This document shows positions 46,316-54,383 of a stretch of 64,000 bases of DNA, one piece after another. A program made the position numbers and the translations under genes. The DNA comes from a virus. The stretch is from the IMG/VR virus record IMGVR_UViG_3300024261_000006, positions 89,119-153,118 of that record; one strand, written 5' to 3'. The notes beneath the pieces were generated by a model. The model ran no database searches. It was not told where the DNA came from and saw nothing but the letters and a program-made list of their open reading frames with translations. How positions within the stretch are numbered: the first letter of the stretch is position 1; every line of letters begins with the position of its first letter.

Positions 46316-47501
46316 CTTCTTTAATCTTTAAGACATATCCAATATTATTGAAATTTTTCTTCATGCTAATTGATAAGTTTTTCATTGCGTTTATTACGTT
46401 TTTTGGGTATAAAAAACCATTATATACTGTAAAGCCTGAAATTGCTGCATTATTATAATACCTTATAATTGATTTTATTTCATTTATAAGTCTAATATCA
46501 CTTTCAGGAATCTTTACTTCAACAATATTAGGTGATATCCTTTTCTTTCTTTTATGTAAATACTTTAATAAGTCTTTATCACTAACTACAGCTAGCTTTT
46601 CATTTATTTCTTTTGACAAATCATCTTCTGGCTCGAATATTTCAATGAAAGCTGTGCTTAATCTTAATTTTTTAATAGAAGAGTTTCCGACTAAATCTTT
46701 ATTAAAAGACCCGCCAGACTCTACAGACAATAGCTTTGAGCCCAAGGCTTTAGATATGTCGCTTAATAAAAAAGGATCATTATTATCAAACTTTATCAAA
46801 TAAGGATATAGCTTTATGTTATTTTTTAATAATATACTTTTTATATTTCTAATCGCACTATCTGATATTCCTCTGCAGAACAAAACTATAGGAAGATTGT
46901 TTAATTTTGCATGTTCAAATATTTCATTTATTTCTGATTCTCGCTCTATGTAAGAATCCATTGCTACAGTTATAAAATCTTTGGTTGTAGTTTTTTGATT
47001 AGAAAAGTATATTCCTCTAAAATCTTCGTGTATGTTAATGCTTATCTTAGGCTGATTGCTCTTTTTAATTTCTATTTCATTGTTCTTACTAGGAATACAA
47101 ACAATAGAAGCATCGGGACCAGAGAAATTCAGTATATTGAAAATTAGCCTTCTATTTTTTTCTTCCATTACGAATTGATCGAGCAACTTTTTAAATGTTT
47201 CTATTTTTTTACCAGTTAATCTTTTTTCTTCAATGTTATTGTTACTATTAAAAATTTCTAAAAACATTTCTGACAGTATATAAGATCCTCCTGGAACATA
47301 ATTCTCAGCCTTTAAAAGATAATTAAATAATAAATTTCTATACGGATTATCTTTTATTCTTTCGTCTAACAAAATATTGTTAAAAAACAAAAACTTGCTG
47401 TTATATACATTTTTGTTTGTATAATACCTAAACTTATTTTCTTTGTTTTTTTTGCATAAAACTTTTAATGCACTATGTAATGATAATAAGTTGCTATTCA
47501 T
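46308..47501 (-). CDS. Diverged chaperonin (Cpn60/GroEL)-like protein
   Basis: 397 residues. Residues 152-290 follow the order of a GroEL apical domain: EDFRGIYFSNQ (GroEL RGYLSPYFxN), LPIVLFCRGISDSAIRNIKS (PLLIIAEDVEGEALxTLV), YLIKFDNNDPFLLSDISKAL (VKAPGFGDRRKxMLxDIAxL) and GSKLLSVESG (GGTVISEE). Residues 63-82 (LKAENYVPGGSYILSEMFLE) align with the GroEL ATP-site helix but have GGSY where the DGTTT motif should be. ATP hydrolysis is therefore doubtful, and the equatorial domain is much reduced. It may assist capsid or fibre folding, or modify a host chaperonin. The assignment is by eye. Confidence 0.65.
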   Translation of the reverse strand: MNSNLLSLHSALKVLCKKNKENKFRYYTNKNVYNSKFLFFNNILLDERIKDNPYRNLLFNYLLKAENYVPGGSYILSEMFLEIFNSNNNIEEKRLTGKKIETFKKLLDQFVMEEKNRRLIFNILNFSGPDASIVCIPSKNNEIEIKKSNQPKISINIHEDFRGIYFSNQKTTTKDFITVAMDSYIERESEINEIFEHAKLNNLPIVLFCRGISDSAIRNIKSILLKNNIKLYPYLIKFDNNDPFLLSDISKALGSKLLSVESGGSFNKDLVGNSSIKKLRLSTAFIEIFEPEDDLSKEINEKLAVVSDKDLLKYLHKRKKRISPNIVEVKIPESDIRLINEIKSIIRYYNNAAISGFTVYNGFLYPKNVINAMKNLSISMKKNFNNIGYVLKIKEDE

Positions 47502-47527
47502 TTTTACTCTTTTTTTATTTTATTATA

Positions 47528-48007
47528 TTATTCTAGAGCATCACGTATAATATAATCTGCCCATTTTAGAGAATCTATTAGATAACTGTAAAGTCTTTGT
47601 TTGCCTAGAATTTCATCTTTTTTTAATATACTTTCAATAGTAAGAAACTTAAATCCCGTATGTTCGTATATTTTAATTTTAGGATTCATTTTTATCTTTA
47701 TGCTCTTTATAGAACTTGACTTTATCTCTCCTAGAAACATGAACAATCCTCTTCCACACTGAAAGCTGTAGTCAGATAAACTTGCAAAGTCAAAAAGATC
47801 TAAATTACACTCTTCATATGTTTCTCTAAGCGCGCATGCTTCAATTTCTTCTTTATAGTCAATCGCTCCTTTAGGGAAGTCGTATCTTCCTTTATGAGTT
47901 GTTAAACATAGATATAGAATATCTTTTTCATGTTTTTTTATATCACCAGACCTATTATCAAAGTAACATACTATTCCTGCACCTGAAGGCTTTTGTTTTT
48001 TTTCCAT
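47528..48007 (-). CDS. Nudix hydrolase
   Basis: The Nudix box is clear: G-A-I-D-Y-K-E-E-I-E-A-C-A-L-R-E-T-Y-E-E followed by C-N-L, matching G-x5-E-x7-REUxEExGU except that Cys replaces the late Gly. Flanking strands (GIVCYFDN, YLCLTTHKGRYDFPKGAIDY) are typical. The start at 48007 (MEKKQKPSGAG) is chosen because the upstream helicase stop lies directly before it (TAATATG). An upstream start would overlap the helicase by about 100 nt. Phage Nudix enzymes hydrolyse nucleoside diphosphate derivatives or RNA caps; the substrate is unknown. Confidence 0.85.
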   Translation of the reverse strand: MEKKQKPSGAGIVCYFDNRSGDIKKHEKDILYLCLTTHKGRYDFPKGAIDYKEEIEACALRETYEECNLDLFDFASLSDYSFQCGRGLFMFLGEIKSSSIKSIKIKMNPKIKIYEHTGFKFLTIESILKKDEILGKQRLYSYLIDSLKWADYIIRDALE

Positions 48008-48008
48008 A

Positions 48009-49634
48009 TTAATACTCGTGATAGTTTTTATAAAAGTTGCTTGGAAGCATACCTGATGATTTTGATTTGATTCTTTTCCAGTCACCATCAAGTATATATG
48101 TGACTGCTTTGTCATCTTCAGATCTTATGCTTCTTCCAATACTTTGTATAATAGTTCTAACAGTTTCCGTGTTATACCACCAACTCCACTTGTTCATCTT
48201 CTTTTTTACGACTTTGTCGCCAAGAAACGGAAAAGGTATTTTACATAATACTTGAAACTCTGAAAGCTCACCTTTTAAATCGACACCTTCAGACATAGAA
48301 GAAGAAATCAAAACAGTTTTCTGATTAGAGTTCTTATGTTTTAATAACATTTTTTCTCGATCTTCACCAAATGCAAGCAGTATTCTTCTCTTATACTTTT
48401 TGTTTATATTATTCTTAATGTAATAAGCAATTTTATTGCTATGTGTATGAACAATACCTTTTTCTTCTTTGTGATTATCAAATATTGCTTCTAACATTTT
48501 TACTAAATTAGGCAAAGTCTTATCTATAGCTCTATATGACATGCTGCCTGCAGGACAAAACAAAACAGGTCTATTTTCTACTGGAAAAGGTGATTCTTCT
48601 TTGATAAATACAGTTTTTTCATAAGACAAACCTAAAGATATACTAAATCCTTCGTGTGATATAATTGTAGCAGACATAAAGATTACATAGTCTGCAAAAT
48701 CAAGCAAATATTGTTTTGCATAAGAAGATATATCTATAGGCTTAAAAATAAACTTGAAATTGTCTTTTGATGATTTTTCAAAATCAAAAACCCAGTTGTC
48801 TTTGTCATATATCTCTATAAATTGACTTATTTTCTTTTGATGTGAAGATAACATATCAAGCCTAGCTGTTATCTTTTTAAAGTCGTCTAGCTTAGAAGAG
48901 GTAATTCCAAATTTTTCTATTTGTGCATTAATAAAATTAACTTTTGAAGTAACTTTATCTAAATAAACATCTTTAATCCACTTAAATGCTTTAAACTGAG
49001 TGTTAATCTCACTAGGTATTTTTGTTTTTAATATTTTGTCTGAAAAGTGGGAAGATACACTAATCTCTATAAATCTAGAAAGTTCGTTCTCTAAATTATG
49101 CGCTTCATCAACTATTAAAACTTTCTTATGCGGTAATTTTTTACTATAATTCTTCTCTGTAAGAAAGTAACTGAAGTTTGTTATTCCTAAATCTTTCTCT
49201 ATAAAACTTTTCTTTTTTTGTTTATAAACACAATTATAACTACAAGACTTATACTTTTCAGGAAGACTGTTAGATCTAATTCCAGTCTGTATTTCTTTGC
49301 AAGAAGCTTTTTTATCTGTAGTACAAGTATAATTAGAAGAAGAATAAAGAGAAATTAATCCGTTTTTTGAAAAATCTTTTTCATACTGATTTTGTAGTAT
49401 CTTTTGTGTCGTTAAAAAATATGCACCATTTTCATAATTTCCTTCAAAATTAGAAGAATTGTTTATTTTGCTTGCAATAGTTAAACCAATTGCAGACTTA
49501 CCAACTCCTGTTCCGCAATCTATAACAGCATATTTTTTGCCACTCTCAAATTCTTTAAGCACTTTATCAATAACATTAGTTTGTTGCTCTCTAGGTTTCT
49601 CATAAGGAAAATATTTAATCCATGTATTGCTCAT
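48009..49634 (-). CDS. DinG/XPD-like superfamily 2 DNA helicase
   Basis: 541 residues. Walker A is DCGTGVGKSAIG (39-50). Four cysteines (C104, C112, C131, C135) sit where XPD/DinG proteins bind a 4Fe-4S cluster. DEAH is at 176-179 (VLIVDEAHNLENE). Late motifs include VLISSSMSEGVDLKGEL and TIIQSIGRSIRSEDDKAVTY. It is predicted to unwind DNA 5' to 3' in replication or repair. The Nudix gene follows with one base between stop and start. This is a full-length member of the family. Confidence 0.9.
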   Translation of the reverse strand: MSNTWIKYFPYEKPREQQTNVIDKVLKEFESGKKYAVIDCGTGVGKSAIGLTIASKINNSSNFEGNYENGAYFLTTQKILQNQYEKDFSKNGLISLYSSSNYTCTTDKKASCKEIQTGIRSNSLPEKYKSCSYNCVYKQKKKSFIEKDLGITNFSYFLTEKNYSKKLPHKKVLIVDEAHNLENELSRFIEISVSSHFSDKILKTKIPSEINTQFKAFKWIKDVYLDKVTSKVNFINAQIEKFGITSSKLDDFKKITARLDMLSSHQKKISQFIEIYDKDNWVFDFEKSSKDNFKFIFKPIDISSYAKQYLLDFADYVIFMSATIISHEGFSISLGLSYEKTVFIKEESPFPVENRPVLFCPAGSMSYRAIDKTLPNLVKMLEAIFDNHKEEKGIVHTHSNKIAYYIKNNINKKYKRRILLAFGEDREKMLLKHKNSNQKTVLISSSMSEGVDLKGELSEFQVLCKIPFPFLGDKVVKKKMNKWSWWYNTETVRTIIQSIGRSIRSEDDKAVTYILDGDWKRIKSKSSGMLPSNFYKNYHEY

Positions 49635-49672
49635 ATAATAAATTTGCTTTCAACTTTAAAGGTTTATAATAA

Positions 49673-49921
49673 ATGATTAATGAAGATTTGACAAGAAAAG
49701 ATATATCAAAAATAAAAAAAATGATTAAAAAAGAAATAAAAGATTTCAAGAAAAAAGAGTTGGAGAAAAAAATAAAATCAATTGTTAAAAAAGAATTTAA
49801 AGATTTAAAAGATATAGACAAAAACTATGAAAAAAAAATTGAAGAAGTATCTAAAGAAGTAATGCAAGCATTTTTTGATTTAATGTATAAAGAAAGAAAT
49901 ATTTGGAAATCTAAGATTTAA
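49673..49921 (+). CDS. Lysine-rich coiled-coil protein (82 aa)
   Basis: Mostly a long charged helix (LTRKDISKIKKMIKKEIKDF ... KKIKSIVKKEF). The C-terminal segment AFFDLMYKERNIWKSKI matches a small family I recall in large marine phages, ending in a [LF]-x-x-x-x-[WY]-x-x-R-x-x-W pattern. Function unknown. It stands alone on the plus strand, divergent from the helicase gene 38 nt upstream, and its stop overlaps the stop of the convergent gene by 4 nt. Confidence 0.75.
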   Translation: MINEDLTRKDISKIKKMIKKEIKDFKKKELEKKIKSIVKKEFKDLKDIDKNYEKKIEEVSKEVMQAFFDLMYKERNIWKSKI

Positions 49922-50415
49922 AATTTCCTTAAATTCTGAATGAATAAATTTGATTCTGCTTCTGTATTGAAGTATTTTACTTCTCTTGATGTGTCAATTA
50001 TATATGTTACAGTCCACTTTCCCGTATTAGGACATATTGTGGCTTCTATGCTTTTAAATACAGGAACAGCGTCATCAGCTGACTTTAAAGTATTTAAAGT
50101 AAGAATTGCTTCATTGCCTATAGGATCTGTATTTACAGTATGCAAATTTCTTCCAACTGCTTCACTTAGTTTTTTTTTAACTCTATCCAATATGTCTTTA
50201 GATATAGCAGTAATATGACTACTATTAAAATATCTTATATCGTTATTAATATAGATGTTTTCTATTAATTGTTCAATTCTAGTTAGGTTTAGATTCTTTT
50301 CTTTTGCTAGTCTATTGATTTCTTCATTTAAATATTTATTGCTAACTTCATCCAATAGAATAGAACACCTATTATATCTTAACTCATTTAAGATAATTTT
50401 ATTATTTTTTTTCAT
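49918..50415 (-). CDS. Unknown protein (165 aa)
   Basis: The first 95 residues are helical and basic (IILNELRYNRCSILLDEVSN...). The rest is beta-rich (KSIEATICPNTGKWTVTYII, then DTSREVKYFNTEAESNLFIQ). The last part has the shape of a small antiparallel sheet with two cysteines. I do not recognise a family. It overlaps the small membrane protein gene upstream by 14 nt. Confidence 0.65.
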   Translation of the reverse strand: MKKNNKIILNELRYNRCSILLDEVSNKYLNEEINRLAKEKNLNLTRIEQLIENIYINNDIRYFNSSHITAISKDILDRVKKKLSEAVGRNLHTVNTDPIGNEAILTLNTLKSADDAVPVFKSIEATICPNTGKWTVTYIIDTSREVKYFNTEAESNLFIQNLRKF

Positions 50416-50683
50416 TTTTTTGTTGCTCTATTGGCTTTTCTTCGTCTTTATCAAATATTTCTACTGCAGCATTAACATATTTGTCCAGCGCTGCCTGTCC
50501 TAGTATATAACCTATCTGAATGAATCCAGATACTATGACAGTTGTAACTAAAAGCGCAAGTGAATAATGATCAATCTTTCCTTGTATTTGATACAACAGG
50601 AATAAAATTATTAACTTCCATCCAAACTCTGCTAATAGATAAGCAATGAACTTTTTTGATTTCAAGGGCATTTTGTCTTGCAT
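50402..50683 (-). CDS. Small two-span membrane protein (93 aa)
   Basis: Two hydrophobic segments, about residues 12-32 (LLAEFGWKLIILFLLYQIQG) and 38-60 (LALLVTTVIVSGFIQIGYIL), are followed by a charged Glu/Lys tail. It could be a holin-like or membrane-adaptor protein; the size and two spans fit, but nothing proves it. It is divergent from the cyclase gene, with a 50-nt gap. Confidence 0.65.
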   Translation of the reverse strand: MQDKMPLKSKKFIAYLLAEFGWKLIILFLLYQIQGKIDHYSLALLVTTVIVSGFIQIGYILGQAALDKYVNAAVEIFDKDEEKPIEQQKNEKK

Positions 50684-50733
50684 GTAAGACTCCTACATTA
50701 TAATTATAACTATACATTTAAGAAGTAATAAGT

Positions 50734-51600
50734 ATGTCACCTATAACTTTAAAAGAAAAAAATCTTGCTATAGTTCTATTAGATATAATAGACTCAACTG
50801 CTTTTGTTCAAAAGTATGGCGCTGTAAAAGCTGCTGAGTGGTTTCAATATCACGACAGAATGGCAAGAAATCTATGCTATAAATTTCAAGGAAGAGAAAT
50901 AGATAGAAGTGACGGCTTCTTAATGTCTTTTGACACTACAATAGACGCTGTTAATTTTGCCTTGCACTACCAAAAAACTATACCACAAAAAACAAAATTA
51001 GATACAAGAATAGGTATTCACTGGGGTAAAGTAATAGAAGTTCAACAAGATGAACTATATGCACTTATGGGTGCTAAGGGCGTTGAACTCGAAGGAATTG
51101 GCAAAAATATCGCTGCTCGAACTATGAGCATTTGTGGTCCAAAGCAAGTTCTTTTGACTAAAGAAGCATTTTCAGCAATTAAGAATAGAACTAATCATTG
51201 GACACCAAAAGGCACTAGATATGTAATGGTGGGTCTATATAAGTTTAAAGGTGTAGCAGAGACTCAAGTTATATACGCTGTAGGAGAATTAATCGAATCA
51301 CTACAACCTCCAGAGGGCAACGAAAAAGCTAAAAGACTTGGTGGACCAAAAAAAGTAAAAAGTAAGCTGCGAGATAAAAAAATAAAAGAATTGACACTAT
51401 GGTTGCTACCAAAACTTGCTGTTATATCAATATTTTATATTATATGCATAACTTGGCCTTTTATCTCTAACAGCGAATCGAAAAATCTCTGGGGTGTCGA
51501 CTATTTAATATTAAAACCTTTCGAATACTTAGATGTAGTAAGGGATTTCATTGTTGAAAATTTAAAACCTCTAATAAGAAAAATAAAAGACATAATATAA
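50734..51600 (+). CDS. Class III nucleotidyl cyclase with C-terminal membrane anchor
   Basis: 288 residues. The cyclase domain is complete at motif level: D17 in VLLDIIDSTAF and D60 in DRSDGFLMSF are the two metal-binding aspartates, and N125/R129 in GIGKNIAARTMS is the transition-state pair. RIGIHWGKV gives the core beta strand. The position that is Lys in adenylyl cyclases (four before the second Asp) appears to be Ile56, so the base specificity is open. Residues about 222-247 (LWLLPKLAVISIFYIICITW) are a membrane span, leaving a 40-residue tail. The enzyme may make a cyclic nucleotide signal at the membrane. It is unusual in a phage. Confidence 0.85.
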   Translation: MSPITLKEKNLAIVLLDIIDSTAFVQKYGAVKAAEWFQYHDRMARNLCYKFQGREIDRSDGFLMSFDTTIDAVNFALHYQKTIPQKTKLDTRIGIHWGKVIEVQQDELYALMGAKGVELEGIGKNIAARTMSICGPKQVLLTKEAFSAIKNRTNHWTPKGTRYVMVGLYKFKGVAETQVIYAVGELIESLQPPEGNEKAKRLGGPKKVKSKLRDKKIKELTLWLLPKLAVISIFYIICITWPFISNSESKNLWGVDYLILKPFEYLDVVRDFIVENLKPLIRKIKDII

Positions 51601-51609
51601 AGAAAAAAA

Positions 51610-51681
51610 ATGATTTCTATAAAGAAGCAAAAAAATAAAACAGGAATAGATGGATATGCTACGGCTGTAGGTGAAAAATGA
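51610..51681 (+). CDS. Micro-ORF (23 aa), possible remnant of a neighbour
   Basis: MISIKKQKNKTGIDGYATAV and a short end (GEK). Its stop overlaps the start of the next gene (ATGA). The stretch TGIDGYATAV is similar at DNA and protein level to VGIDGSVAAV in the 52593-53027 gene, so it looks like the tail fragment of a fourth copy. It may still be translated for coupling. Confidence 0.4.
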   Translation: MISIKKQKNKTGIDGYATAVGEK

Positions 51682-52094
51682 CTTATATAAAAAATACTGC
51701 TAGAGAAGTTTCACCTTTCGATATAGGAAAAATATCAGGAACTACAGACGCCACGTTTAATACTTTTAATGTTAACTGGTTAAGCTTGAGTGGAGACAAT
51801 ATACTATCCTCTGATAATAGCAGCTATTATAGTGAGGCTTGTTTTTCTCCAAACTCAAATGCTTACGGACTAGCTAGAATTCATTACAGCGGCAATACTA
51901 GTAATTTACATCTAATGGGATCAAATATGCCTGAAAGTTCTATTACTGGTGCTGGCGCATCTGTAAGAAGCGATGACATTGCTATTTATAACGGTAATTC
52001 ACACTATCCAAAATATCAAAACTCTCTTTCAATAACACTAGCACAAGATGTTGAAAGAGCAAATATGAAAATAATAAGAATAGATCTGTCATGA
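51678..52094 (+). CDS. Small beta-rich protein, first of a tandem triplet (138 aa)
   Basis: Starts MTYIKNTAREVSPFDIGKIS and is rich in Ser, Asn, Gly and short strands, as in virion decoration or C1q-like jelly-roll proteins. No signal peptide is seen. The neighbours at 52091 (MTYIKD) and 52593 (MTHISV) begin in a similar way, so all three may share a docking end. It overlaps the next gene by ATGA. Role on the capsid or fibre is inferred. Confidence 0.65.
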   Translation: MTYIKNTAREVSPFDIGKISGTTDATFNTFNVNWLSLSGDNILSSDNSSYYSEACFSPNSNAYGLARIHYSGNTSNLHLMGSNMPESSITGAGASVRSDDIAIYNGNSHYPKYQNSLSITLAQDVERANMKIIRIDLS

Positions 52095-52591
52095 CTTATA
52101 TTAAAGACATTATTAACAAAAAAATAAATGGAAATCTAAATATTTATCACAGCGGTTCAGCGACAATAGGGCAAGATGAACCTGTTACATGGTCTAGTTT
52201 AGACTCTAGTTTTAGCAATAATTTTTCTTTAACAAAAAACGGAGCACAATTTACATTGCCAAATGACAGCAAAACATATATTTTAGAAGCTAATTTGACT
52301 TCTAATACACATCTAGCTAGTGGAGGACTTGATTCATATGTAACATACCAGTGGTATGACGTAACAAATGCTGCTTATGTAGGAATAAAAGCTTTTATCG
52401 CTGGATCTTATAATTATAATGAAGGCAGAACGTTCGGTACTGTAGCTGATGAAAAAGCAATATTTATAACAAATCAAAACAACGCATATGAGCTAAGAAT
52501 ACTAAACGCAGTTGGTATAGATGATATTGACGATGATGACTCGAGTCAAATCTACGCAGGAAGAGCAAGATGTTGTATATGGAGACTTTAA
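52091..52591 (+). CDS. Small beta-rich protein, second of a tandem triplet (166 aa)
   Basis: Begins MTYIKDIINKKINGNLNIYH. The middle, NFSLTKNGAQFTLPNDSKTY then ILEANLT, and the end AGRARCCIWRL have the strand layout of TNF/C1q-like jelly rolls (F-x-L-P-x-x-x-x-Y-x-[IL]). It is the middle member of the MT-[YH]-I triplet, coupled by ATGA to the one before and only 1 nt from the next. Confidence 0.65.
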   Translation: MTYIKDIINKKINGNLNIYHSGSATIGQDEPVTWSSLDSSFSNNFSLTKNGAQFTLPNDSKTYILEANLTSNTHLASGGLDSYVTYQWYDVTNAAYVGIKAFIAGSYNYNEGRTFGTVADEKAIFITNQNNAYELRILNAVGIDDIDDDDSSQIYAGRARCCIWRL

Positions 52592-52592
52592 C

Positions 52593-53027
52593 ATGACACA
52601 TATATCTGTAGAATATAAAACGATGAAGGTTGCGTTTATAAAAACAAACAACTCAGGCAATTTGTCTTTAAATGACTTAGTTGACTTTAATACTGCAGCT
52701 ATTTATAATAATACCAATGGAACAACAATAAATTCAGATAATATTGTTATATCCTCTGGACACTATCTTATAGAGTGTTGTCTAGGTATAAATAATTCAA
52801 ACAATATTTCAAACTATGCTGAATGGAACATACTAGTAGACAATGTTGAGCAAGACACTAAAGGTTCATCTACACAAGACAATAAAGTAGGAATAGATGG
52901 ATCTGTTGCAGCTGTAACAGTTGAGTCAGGTACAAAGACCGTTAAAGTAAAAGTTACTGCTGTAGGTGGTACATGTTCTATAAACAACGACTTCTCTTAT
53001 CTTCTAATTAAAAAAGTTGACATATAA
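52593..53027 (+). CDS. Small beta-rich protein, third of a tandem triplet (144 aa)
   Basis: The ATG at 52593 is chosen rather than the longer frame from 52521. It follows the previous stop by 1 nt, is preceded by GGAGAC, and gives the same MT[HY]I start as its neighbours. The body (NIVISSGHYLIECCLGINNS, TKTVKVKVTAVGGT, YLLIKKVDI) is again jelly-roll-like. It may be a trimer-forming tip or capsid decoration protein. Confidence 0.65.
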   Translation: MTHISVEYKTMKVAFIKTNNSGNLSLNDLVDFNTAAIYNNTNGTTINSDNIVISSGHYLIECCLGINNSNNISNYAEWNILVDNVEQDTKGSSTQDNKVGIDGSVAAVTVESGTKTVKVKVTAVGGTCSINNDFSYLLIKKVDI

Positions 53028-53039
53028 AGAGATTTACTA

Positions 53040-53525
53040 ATGAACGATCAAAAAGAAGAAAAAACAAATAAACAGTTTAATCAGATAGAAAAAGCTAAAA
53101 GGGGATGGTGGGCGTCTGTAGTCTTTATGCTTTTAATAGTCGCATTGATCATATTTTTAACGTACGTTAAAATACAAGAAGAAAACCGTGATATACTAAT
53201 AGGTATAATAGGAATGTTAACTGGCAGCATTTCAAGCATGCTCTCGATTGCTGCAGGTAAAGACCCAGCAGAAATAGATGAGCTAAAAGACAAGCTATCA
53301 GCTGCTAATGCTGATCGAGAAGCACTAATAGGAAGACTTAGAGATGCTCAAATACAAATCCAACTTAAAACTGAGCAGTTGAATGACATTCAAACTGCGC
53401 TAGTTGAAAAACTGCCTATATGGAACGGAAAAAAAATAATAAAACACAATACAGAAGAAGATATCATATTGAATAAACACGTCGCTGAATGGTTGCCAGA
53501 AACTGATAGAGAAAAAGATATTTAA
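53040..53525 (+). CDS. Membrane protein with coiled coil, holin-like
   Basis: 161 residues. Membrane spans lie at about residues 24-44 (WASVVFMLLIVALIIFLTYV) and 52-72 (ILIGIIGMLTGSISSMLSIA). GKDPAEIDELKDKLSAANAD then REALIGRLRDAQIQIQLKTE forms a coiled coil. I recall this combination (SISSM ... GKDP-x-EI followed by DREALxGRLRDAQIQ) in proteins of large phages annotated as holin-like. It lies in front of a CHAP-like hydrolase gene (54402), with two minus-strand genes between. A lysis or envelope role is plausible. Confidence 0.7.
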   Translation: MNDQKEEKTNKQFNQIEKAKRGWWASVVFMLLIVALIIFLTYVKIQEENRDILIGIIGMLTGSISSMLSIAAGKDPAEIDELKDKLSAANADREALIGRLRDAQIQIQLKTEQLNDIQTALVEKLPIWNGKKIIKHNTEEDIILNKHVAEWLPETDREKDI

Positions 53526-53543
53526 AAGGTTACTTGATATTGA

Positions 53544-54018
53544 TCATCTGATCACTACTGAGACAAGCTCTGAGTCTGCATAGTCATTCAATAATGGATA
53601 AGCTCGAGGCGCTAGCATTGCAACAACATCACGTGATGCAGACGCTGTCAATAGACCTGTTGATGTAGCATACAAGTCACAGCCGCTTGCACTAGCAGCA
53701 CCGCTCAACTTTGCAATACAGTCACCTGAGATAGTAACATCGCAAATGTAGTATGTGCTGATCTCAGATGATGAGTCCCTATCAGACAAACCTCCTATAT
53801 AATCAGCTTTATTACATGCTTCTATAAAATTTTCTCTACTTTTTATATCTTCTAGGCCTTCTAAAGGTTGAATTGCAATATCTATTTTTATTTTATCTTG
53901 TAAAGAAGCCTGTGACCTTATAAAATTTTCTTTATCTACAAGGTAAGCTTTATCAAAATGTGCATGATGACATGAAAAGCCGCCTCTTTTACGAATTTCT
54001 TCTAAAAAAAACTTTCAT
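53544..54018 (-). pseudogene. Frameshifted, shortened amidohydrolase (cytosine-deaminase-like)
   Basis: From an ATG at 54018, with AAGGA ribosome site, the frame breaks at once in a run of eight T. Dropping one T gives M-K-V-F-L-E-E-I-R and then GGFSCHHAHFDKAYLVDKEN, whose H-x-H-x-DKA is the metal motif of cytosine-deaminase-type amidohydrolases. DYIGGLSDRD farther on matches their later GG-x-x-x-x-D motif. A middle part of the enzyme is missing, and the last ~70 residues (GCDLYATSTGLLTASASRDV...) do not resemble that family and are more GC-rich. It is probably a decayed or chimeric gene; phase switching at the T run is the alternative. The in-frame distal part alone could start at 53789. Confidence 0.6.
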
Positions 54019-54039
54019 TAAGATTCCTTTCTTTTAAAG

Positions 54040-54342
54040 CTAAATATTACTTTCCCACCAATTATCAAAAGATCCCCAATTTATTTTTTCATAAATACTA
54101 TCAGGTATACTTCCTACGCAACTATAACTAAACCATTCGCCTTGCAATCTAAACTTTTCTAATCTTTCATGTAATATTTTTTCTTTCCATCCTTCACCTT
54201 CAAAACAAGCGATCAATTTTAGTTTATTAGGATTACCAGTTTGAAGCTGTTTTAATCTTTTCGCTGGATCTTTAGATCTACCTATTTTTATCATTCCAGT
54301 TAAATCAGACTGTATTATATATAAATTATCTTTTACTTTCAT
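54040..54342 (-). CDS. GIY-YIG family nuclease (T5orf172-like)
   Basis: 100 residues. DNLYIIQSDLTGMIKIGRSK, then DPAKRLKQLQTGNPNKLKLI, contains the variant YII ... IKIG strand pair, the R in GRS-x-DP-x-x-R-L and the LQTGNP motif. LHERLEKFRLQGEWFSYS supplies the conserved H, Glu and GEWF. This is the compact T5orf172/MUG113 type of GIY-YIG domain with no extra DNA-binding domain. Such genes can be homing endonucleases. It lies immediately upstream of the broken amidohydrolase gene, on the strand opposite to its wider neighbours. Confidence 0.85.
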   Translation of the reverse strand: MKVKDNLYIIQSDLTGMIKIGRSKDPAKRLKQLQTGNPNKLKLIACFEGEGWKEKILHERLEKFRLQGEWFSYSCVGSIPDSIYEKINWGSFDNWWESNI

Positions 54343-54383
54343 TTTCCATTCTTTGTTTAATAATTAAAGTATTGTATTAAAAT

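Noticed and set aside
49615-49821. 68-codon minus-strand frame opposite the Lys-rich coiled-coil gene
   Set aside because: It is antisense of a Lys/Glu-rich helix, which yields a Phe/Ser-rich chance frame. It also overlaps the helicase start.
53521-53550. TGATCA repeated twice between converging genes, as a terminator
   Set aside because: The two TGATCA units are only 2 nt apart, too close for a stable hairpin, and no T run follows.
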